NCBI RefSeq assembly: GCF_019320115.1
Contig: NC_089584.1
Span: forward strand, 58,772,852-58,836,851
DNA: 64,000 nt
Origin: Miscanthus floridulus
Lineage: Eukaryota > Streptophyta > Magnoliopsida > Poales > Poaceae
Reading direction: 5' to 3'
In this document: positions 58,166 through 64,000 of the stretch, piece after piece
Layout of the letters: each line of letters starts with the position of its first letter
Position numbering within the stretch: position 1 is the stretch's first letter
Position numbers and translations under genes: made by a program
Notes under the pieces: generated by a model
The model's input: the letters and a program-made list of their open reading frames with translations, nothing else
Told to the model about the DNA's origin: nothing
The model's database searches: none

Positions 58166-58849
58166 TGGTGAGCAAGCAGAGAGGCAAATGAAGTTTGGTT
58201 ACAGAGGAGGTTTATTTCATAGTACAAACCTTGGATTCTAGTGCTTGTACAGCACCTTGGGTGCCTGAGATGTTAATTGCCTGGCATGGCCAGCTATTGC
58301 ACGCCTGCCACTGTTGTTTCTTGTTAAATCCGCTTCTCTGAAGCTCTGCACTGGTTGGAGCATAGGAAAATGACATCATAGAGTATCAAAGCTTATTACA
58401 TCGTCCACCAACTCATGTCCAAAACAGAACAAATTGGCCAGCTAGCTGCAGGCCTCATGGTTTGATGGAGTCAAGCATGTCTTTGGCTTCCAACATTTGG
58501 CAGTTCTTGCAAGGTTCAGTGTTGGGGCGCGATGGCTGGGTCTCGAAGGTTCCCCATCTAACGTTTGTGCGATCAGCTTCATGATTTCAGGACACAGGCG
58601 GAGGCAGGCTTTGCGCCAAGAAGATGGGGCTGGAATTAAGCCTGCGGAGGGTCCGGAGGCCACCGGCGGAGGCACTCGCGGAAGACGTACGGAGCTAAGC
58701 CTTCGGGTGGGGCCCCGAAGGGCGGCGGAGGCTGGAAGAAGCGCGGCGCAAGACAGGAGCGGATAGGGCAAAGGATAAGGCTGTTGCGCGATCGGTGGCG
58801 CAGAGGGGCTAGCGCGCGTCGCTCCTCGCGAGTTTGTTGGCTGCAGCTT
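58166..58849. promoter_or_regulatory. Upstream region of the LysM kinase
   Basis: Presumed promoter and 5' leader of the minus-strand gene, based on position. No confident TATA box. ORFs at 58442-58771 (minus) and 58497-58766 (plus) overlap each other and have no recognisable domain. Confidence 0.35.
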
Positions 58850-59250
58850 TGTTGATAATCCTAGCTTAGCTCAGCTCATTTATTTGTTCTCGGTTATATT
58901 TAGAATAAGGTGTGTTTGACCTTAGCCAAGTTAAGCTCGTCTAGTTTTAGCCAGAAGCATGCTGTGTTATGCAGTGGCTGTCCTTACTTTCCTGTGGTAG
59001 TGGAGGTACTCGACATGTTCTCGACCGTGGGATGGCGCGGTCCAGTCGAAGGTCATGGTGAGTGCAGCGTCATGGCGCTAAGTGTGCCGTTCTTGTTTTA
59101 TATATCAATAGAGTCAGAAAACATCGCAAGTGGATTCACGGTACCAAAATCCTCTTTGTTCGTGTGCGTGTGTATTTGTGAGTTCGTGGTGTGCAATTTC
59201 AGGGGGTCTTCATCGACTCCGGCGAAGGGTCGCCGGTGGTGTCGACAACA
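58850..59250 (+). repeat. Copia 5' LTR, 401 bp
   Basis: Bounded by TGTTGATAATCC and GTCGACAACA. Directly followed by the primer site at 59251. TTATATATCAATAGAG near 59098 may be its TATA or polyadenylation region. Confidence 0.9.
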
Positions 59251-59266
59251 ATTGGTACCGGAGCTG
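59251..59266 (+). other. Copia primer-binding site (tRNA-iMet)
   Basis: ATTGGTACCGGAGCTG matches the TGGTAYCRGAGC core directly after the 5' LTR. Confidence 0.85.
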
Positions 59267-59292
59267 TAAGATAAGAGACCTAGTGCGTCGTG

Positions 59293-62200
59293 ATGGGGTC
59301 ATCGAAGGGCCGAGGTCGCTCGCCGCGGCCGGCAGGCACGAAGGAGAAAGGCAACGGCTCGGGCAACAAGTCTCCAAGGCGTTCATCGTCCCCAAGCCGT
59401 TCACCGACGCGCCATTCGCGAACTCGCGGCGCTCGCCGTTCGCGAACAAGACGCCGTGAGGGCGCCGTCGAGCGCGTCGTTCGGGAGACGACGGGCTCCG
59501 ATAACTGGCCGCAGCTCACGAAGACGAACTACGACTCGTGGTCGCTGCTGATGAAGCTGAAGCTGTAGTCTCGCTATCTTTGGGAGGCGATTGAGGACGA
59601 GGACGTCGACTACCACGACGATCGTTCCGCGCTGGAGGCGATTTGCTCCGGCGTGCCCTAGGAGATGGTGCCCACCCTGGTGACCAAGCCATCGGCCAAG
59701 CAGGCATGGGAGGCGATCTGGACGATGCGCATCAGCGACGATCGGGTGCGGAAGTCGATGGCACAGAGTCTCCGTGCGGAGTACGAGCAGATCGCGTTCC
59801 GAGATGGTGAGTCCGTCGAGGATTTCGCCCTGTGTCTGTCTAATCTCGTGCAGCGGTTGGCGATCCTCGGCGACCCAGAGCTGGAGCCGAAGGTGGTTGC
59901 CAAATACCTCCACGTCGCTCGACCGAGGTACAGGCAGCTCATCATCTCCATCGAGACGCTCCTCGACATCAACAAGCTCACGATCGAGGAGGTCACGGGG
60001 AGGCTCAAGGCGGCTGACGACGGGCACGACACTGGTGGAGGTTCAGGCTCTTCCACGGCGTGCCTCAACCACACGGAGGAGGAGCTAGTGGCGCGGGTGG
60101 TGTCCCGGCTGCAGCTCTCAGGCGAGGGCGGTTCCGGAGCTAGGTGGCCTCCACCGTCCAAGCAACAGCGCGGCCACGGTGGTGGCTCGTCCCAAGGCGG
60201 TGGAAGAGGTGGTGGTTCCAAGCCACCCGCCGGCGGCGATGGCAAGAAGAAGAAGATCGCCGGCGATGAATGTGCCTACTACGGCAAAATGGGCCATTGG
60301 GCTCGCGAATACCGCAAAAAGAAATGCGACGAGCAGGCGCACGCTGCCTAGGCGGAGGAGGAGCCGGAGGCCAGGCTGATGATGGGGGTGACGTCGCTCT
60401 ACATCAACTCGGCCTCGACACGCTCGCCATCGGATCCCGAGCCACCAGCGACACCCGAGCAGCTACCCGTTTAGCTCGAAGGGGGAGGCTGCACCCGGTG
60501 GACTTTCGAGGAGGAGGAGGTCCTCCCAGTCGCGCATGCGGCCGACCCCGTCGTTCACGTGGCTCTGGCCACGGCCGGAGCTATGACATCATCACCAACG
60601 CGCCAGGAGCGCGTCCACCTAGAGGAGAACAAGTTGTTCGTCTAGTTCGGCGACAAGGGCAGTGGCGGGTCCACTCGGTGGATCCTCAACACCAGGGCAA
60701 CGAATCACATGACGGGGGAGCGTGGTGCCTTCTCCAACATCAACACCGGCGTGCAAGGAACTGTCCATTTCAGAGACGGCTCGGTCATGGCCATTGAGGG
60801 CCGCGGGACCATCCTCTTCAAGTGCAAGAACGGTGACCACGAGGTGCTCGCCGGCGTGTACTACATTCCCAAGCTGATAGCGAACATTGTCAGTTTGGGG
60901 CAACTCGATGAAGATGGCTAGAAGATCCTCATCGAGCATGGAGTGCTGAGGATCTAGGACCAGCAGAGGAGACTACTAGCGAAGGTGAAGAGGACGGCGA
61001 GTCGGCTCTACGTCCTGAACCTCGACATCGATAGGCCCGTCTGCCTTGCCGCCCGGAGCTCAGAGGTTGCCTAGCAGTGGCACGCCAGATTTGGGCACCT
61101 TGGGTTCTAGGGGCTGAGGGCGCTGTCGAAGGGAGGACTAGTGCGTGGGCTGCCACCAGTTGAGCACGTTGATCAAGTGTGTGAGAGCTGTCTAGCTAGG
61201 AAGCAACGACAACAGCCGTTTCCGACGTCGAGTAGGTACCGTGCAGCTCATCTTCTAGAGATGGTGCACGCTGACATGTGTGGGCCTATCACTCCGGAAA
61301 CGCCGGGTGGCAAGCGCATGTTTCTGCTCGCCGTCGATGACAAAAGCAGATTCATGTGGCTTGTGCTCGTCACGTCGAAGGATCAAGCTACAGCGACCAT
61401 CGTTCAACTCCAGGCCCGGGCAGAAGCGGGGGCAGGACGGCGCCTCGGGACTCTCCACACTGATCGTGGTGGCAAGTTCATGGCGCGCACCTTCAACGAC
61501 TACTATGCCGAGCACGGTGTCCAGCAACACCTCACGGCGCCCTACACTCCGCAACAAAATGGAGTGGTGGAACGCCGGAACCAAACTGTGCTGGGCATGG
61601 CACGGAGCATGCTCAAGGCGATGTGGGTGCCTAGCAAGTTCTGGGGGGAGGCGATCATGACTGCGGTCTTCATCCTGAACAGATCACCGACATGGAGTGT
61701 TGAAGGCATGACGCCGTTTGAAGCGTGGTATGATTCTAAGCCTCCTGTGCACTTCTTCCGTGTTTTTGGCTGCGTTGCACATGTCAAGGCCACCGGTCGA
61801 CACCAGAGCAAACTCGATGATCGCTCCACGCCGATGGTGTTCATCGGTTATGAACCTAGATCCAAGGCATATAGATTCTACAACCCGAACACCGATCGTG
61901 TCCACATATCCCGTGATGCCGTGTTCGATGAAGGCAGGCAGTGGAACTAGGGCGAGCATGACGACGGTGAGCACACGGTGAACTTAGAACCGTTCCACGC
62001 CGAGCACATGATGGTGTTGGTTCACCGTGGTGATCCCATGGAGCTGCAGGAAGATGGTGCTCCAGACGGCCTGCTCGGGGGAAGTCCAGTGCACTCGACT
62101 AGATCGCAAGGTGGAATGTCGGCAACACCGGGTACGCCAACGGCGGCGTCGAGCGTGGGCTCACCAGCAGGCGCACATGGAGGCAGCAGACCAGCAACAC

Positions 62201-63916
62201 CTGCGTCCCCTACATCGGTCCCAGCTATGGAGTTCGCGTCACCTCCTTCTGGTGACCCGGACCTTAATGGTGAGCACGATGACGAGGTACCACTACGGTT
62301 TAGAACACTGGAGAACATTCTGGGACCGGTGGCTACCCCAGTACTTGCTGAATGGGAGATGGACGGGGAACTCATGCTCGTCATGGACGATAAACCCGCC
62401 ACGTTTGAAGACGCACGTGGTGACGAGCACTGGAGGAAGGCCATGATGGAAGAGATGGCGTCCATCGAGGAGAATGACACCTGGGTGCTCACTGATCTAC
62501 CCCAAGGCCATCGCCCGATCGGCCTCAAGTGGGTTTTCAAGCTCAAGCGCAATGAACAAGGGGACATCATCAAGCACAAAGCCCGGCTCATGGCGAAGGG
62601 CTATGTTCAGCAGCACGGGATTGATTTCGACGAGGTATTTGCTCCTGTTGCTCGAATGGAATCAATCCGAACCCTTCTTGCAGTGGCAGCGTAGGAGAAC
62701 TGGCTTGTACATCACATGGATGTCAACTCAGCTTTTCTCAATGGGGAGCTCAAGGAGGAGGTTATGTCCGACAGCCGCCGGGTTTCACTGCTGCCGGGCA
62801 TGAAGGCAAGGTGTTGAAGCTAAAGAAGGCGTTGTACGGGCTCCGTCAAGCTCCCAGGGCGTGGAACATGAAGCTTGATCGTAGTCTGCGTGAGCTCGGC
62901 TTCAGGCGGTGTGCAAGCAAGCAGGCATGTACACAAGAGGAACTGTAGCGTCGCGGGTGGTGGTGGGCGTCTATGTTGATGATCTCATCATCACCGGCGC
63001 GACACCCACAGATGTTGAAGCGTTCAAGAAGGATATGCAGCGACTGTTTCGGATGAGCGACCTCGGCCTCCTTTCTTACTATCTAGGAATTGAGGTGAAG
63101 CAGTGAAAGGGCTTCATCTCGCTGGGGCAGGCCACCTACGCAAAGAAGCTGCTCGACAAGGCGGGTCTGGCCGGATGCAACCCGTGTCAAACTCCTATGG
63201 AGGTCCGCCTGAAGCTATCGAACAAGAGCACCACGCCGGAGGTGGATGCCACTGAGTATCGAAGCTTGATTGGCAGCTTGCGGTACTTGGTTCATACACG
63301 GCCAGACATTACCTTTGCTGTGGGATACCTGAGCAGGTTCATGGAGACGCCACGCAAGGAGCATCTTGTCGCTGTGAAGCGCCTGCTACGGTACATCACA
63401 GGCACGGTGGACTACGGCATACTCTACTCCAAGATCGCTAGCGGTGGCGACAACAAGCTGACAGGGTACAATGACAGCAACTTGGGGGGAGATGTCGACG
63501 AACGGAGGTGCACTGCAGGAGTCATCTTCTTCCTCAGGGATATGCCGATTTCCTGGCAATCCCGGAAGCAGAAATCAGTGGCACTCTCCACGTGTGAAGC
63601 TGAGTACATGGCTGGGGCACTTGCAGCATGCCAGGCTGTGTGGCTCACCCGGCTGCTGACAGACATCATCGGCATTCAGGTTCAGCCGCCGGAGTTGAAG
63701 ATGGACAGTCAGTCCGCCATCGCGCTAAGCAAGAATCCCGTGCTTCACGATAGGAGTAAGCACATCGATACACGTTTTCATTTTATTCGTGACTACATGG
63801 AGGATGGGAGGATTTGCCTGGACTACGTGAGCACTCAACAGCAGCTCGCGGATGTCCTGACGAAGTCCCTTGGGCAAGGAAGCTTCTGTGAATTGCGCAC
63901 CAAGACGTCAAGTTGA
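59293..63916 (+). pseudogene. Copia gag-pol polyprotein, degenerate
   Basis: Starts at ATG 59293. Gag includes NWPQLTKTNYDSW (59503), LKLDINKL-like helices and a broken zinc knuckle (CAYYGKMGHWAREY, about 60271, with two Cys lost). The protease region lies near 60690 (NTRATNHMTG, with the usual DSGA position decayed). Integrase runs from about 61180 to 61900: CESCLARKQ, HADMCGP, VDDKSRFMW, HTDRGGKF and TPQQNGVVERRNQ. RT shows EENDTWVLTDLP (62470), GLKWVFKLK, MDVNSAFLNGELKEE (62716) and YVDDLIITG (62973). RNase H shows LSTCEAEYMAGAL (63584), LKMDSQSAIALSKNP and LADVLTKSLGQ (63846). About a dozen in-frame stops, nearly all TAG, and one-base losses (for example near 62763 and between 62780 and 62940) inactivate it. 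Confidence 0.88.
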
Positions 63917-63932
63917 GCTGATCTGAGCAAGT

Positions 63933-63946
63933 CTTAGGGGGAGACA
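63933..63946 (+). other. Copia polypurine tract
   Basis: TTAGGGGGAGACA precedes the TG of the 3' LTR. Confidence 0.85.
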
Positions 63947-64000
63947 TGTTGATAATCCTAGCTTAGCTCAGCTCATTTATTTGTTCTCGGCTATATTTAG
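63947..64000 (+). repeat. Copia 3' LTR, first 54 bp only
   Basis: Identical to the first 54 bases of the 5' LTR except GGTTATATTTAG to GGCTATATTTAG. The rest lies beyond the window. Confidence 0.9.

Larger units (their letters stand above)
58850..64000 (+). mobile_element. Ty1/copia LTR retrotransposon, 3' LTR cut by window edge
   Basis: The 5' LTR starts TGTTGATAATCCTAGC at 58850, and the same sequence begins the 3' LTR at 63947. Between them lie an initiator-Met primer site, gag, integrase, reverse transcriptase and RNase H in copia order, and a purine tract. Many stops and single-base deletions mark it as dead. The lineage is probably one of the short-LTR copia groups (Ale/Tork-like); not decided. 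Confidence 0.9.

Noticed and set aside
58442..58771. 109-aa minus-strand ORF upstream of the LysM kinase
   Set aside because: No domain, and an equally long ORF lies opposite; no splice link to the kinase could be supported.
1..64000. tRNA or rRNA genes
   Set aside because: No cloverleaf-type or ribosomal sequence was recognised; only primer-binding sites complementary to tRNA-Met ends are present.

Overview
The window looks like repeat-rich nuclear DNA of a grass (Poaceae, probably panicoid). The evidence is a Stowaway MITE with CTCCCTCC ends, a CACTA element with TTTAGTCCCGG subterminal repeats, long SIRE-type copia and long-LTR gypsy elements, and two intron-rich plant genes. The species cannot be fixed from sequence alone. 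I found no tRNA, rRNA or CRISPR.

Layout. 1-12502: right-hand part of a decayed CACTA (En/Spm) transposon with a TNP2-type transposase, a ~521-bp tandem array, a second transposon gene (plant transposase plus DUF8039) and a Ulp1-like protease gene; a Stowaway MITE sits in a Ulp1 intron. 12503-15160: intergenic DNA with a possible 2-oxoglutarate dioxygenase remnant and a dispersed repeat. 15172-22068: near full-length L1-type LINE with target duplications, inserted just upstream of a host gene. 22179-25711 (+): intact seven-exon WAT1/EamA (nodulin MtN21-like) transporter, 345 aa. 25712-29323: intergenic, with a CACTA-like remnant interrupted by a copia 3' end and a short-motif array. 29324-52406: three-level nest, in which a SIRE-like solo LTR is split by a 20.9-kb SIRE copia element (TSD ATGGT), itself split inside reverse transcriptase by a 10.6-kb gypsy element (TSD GTGGG). 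52407-54667: intergenic with a small MITE and a tandem array. 54668-58165 (-): ten-exon LysM receptor-like kinase. 58850-64000: copia element running off the right edge.

Only the WAT1-like transporter and the LysM receptor kinase look like host genes. The transporter is intact, but a LINE lies between it and its upstream DNA. The kinase keeps its catalytic residues, but carries a frameshift in its signal peptide, a fresh ~395-bp tandem duplication of its transmembrane exon, and an 11-bp duplication that changes its C-terminus. The transposon genes are broken by stops and frameshifts, many of the stops being TAG.

The most interesting points are the receptor-kinase exon duplication, which would give a membrane-anchored LysM ectodomain without kinase if the extra exon is included; the LINE in the transporter promoter; inverted, locally templated sequence inside the LINE; a protease-before-zinc-knuckle order in the gypsy element; and different GC-rich inverted-motif arrays at the same place in two related LTRs.
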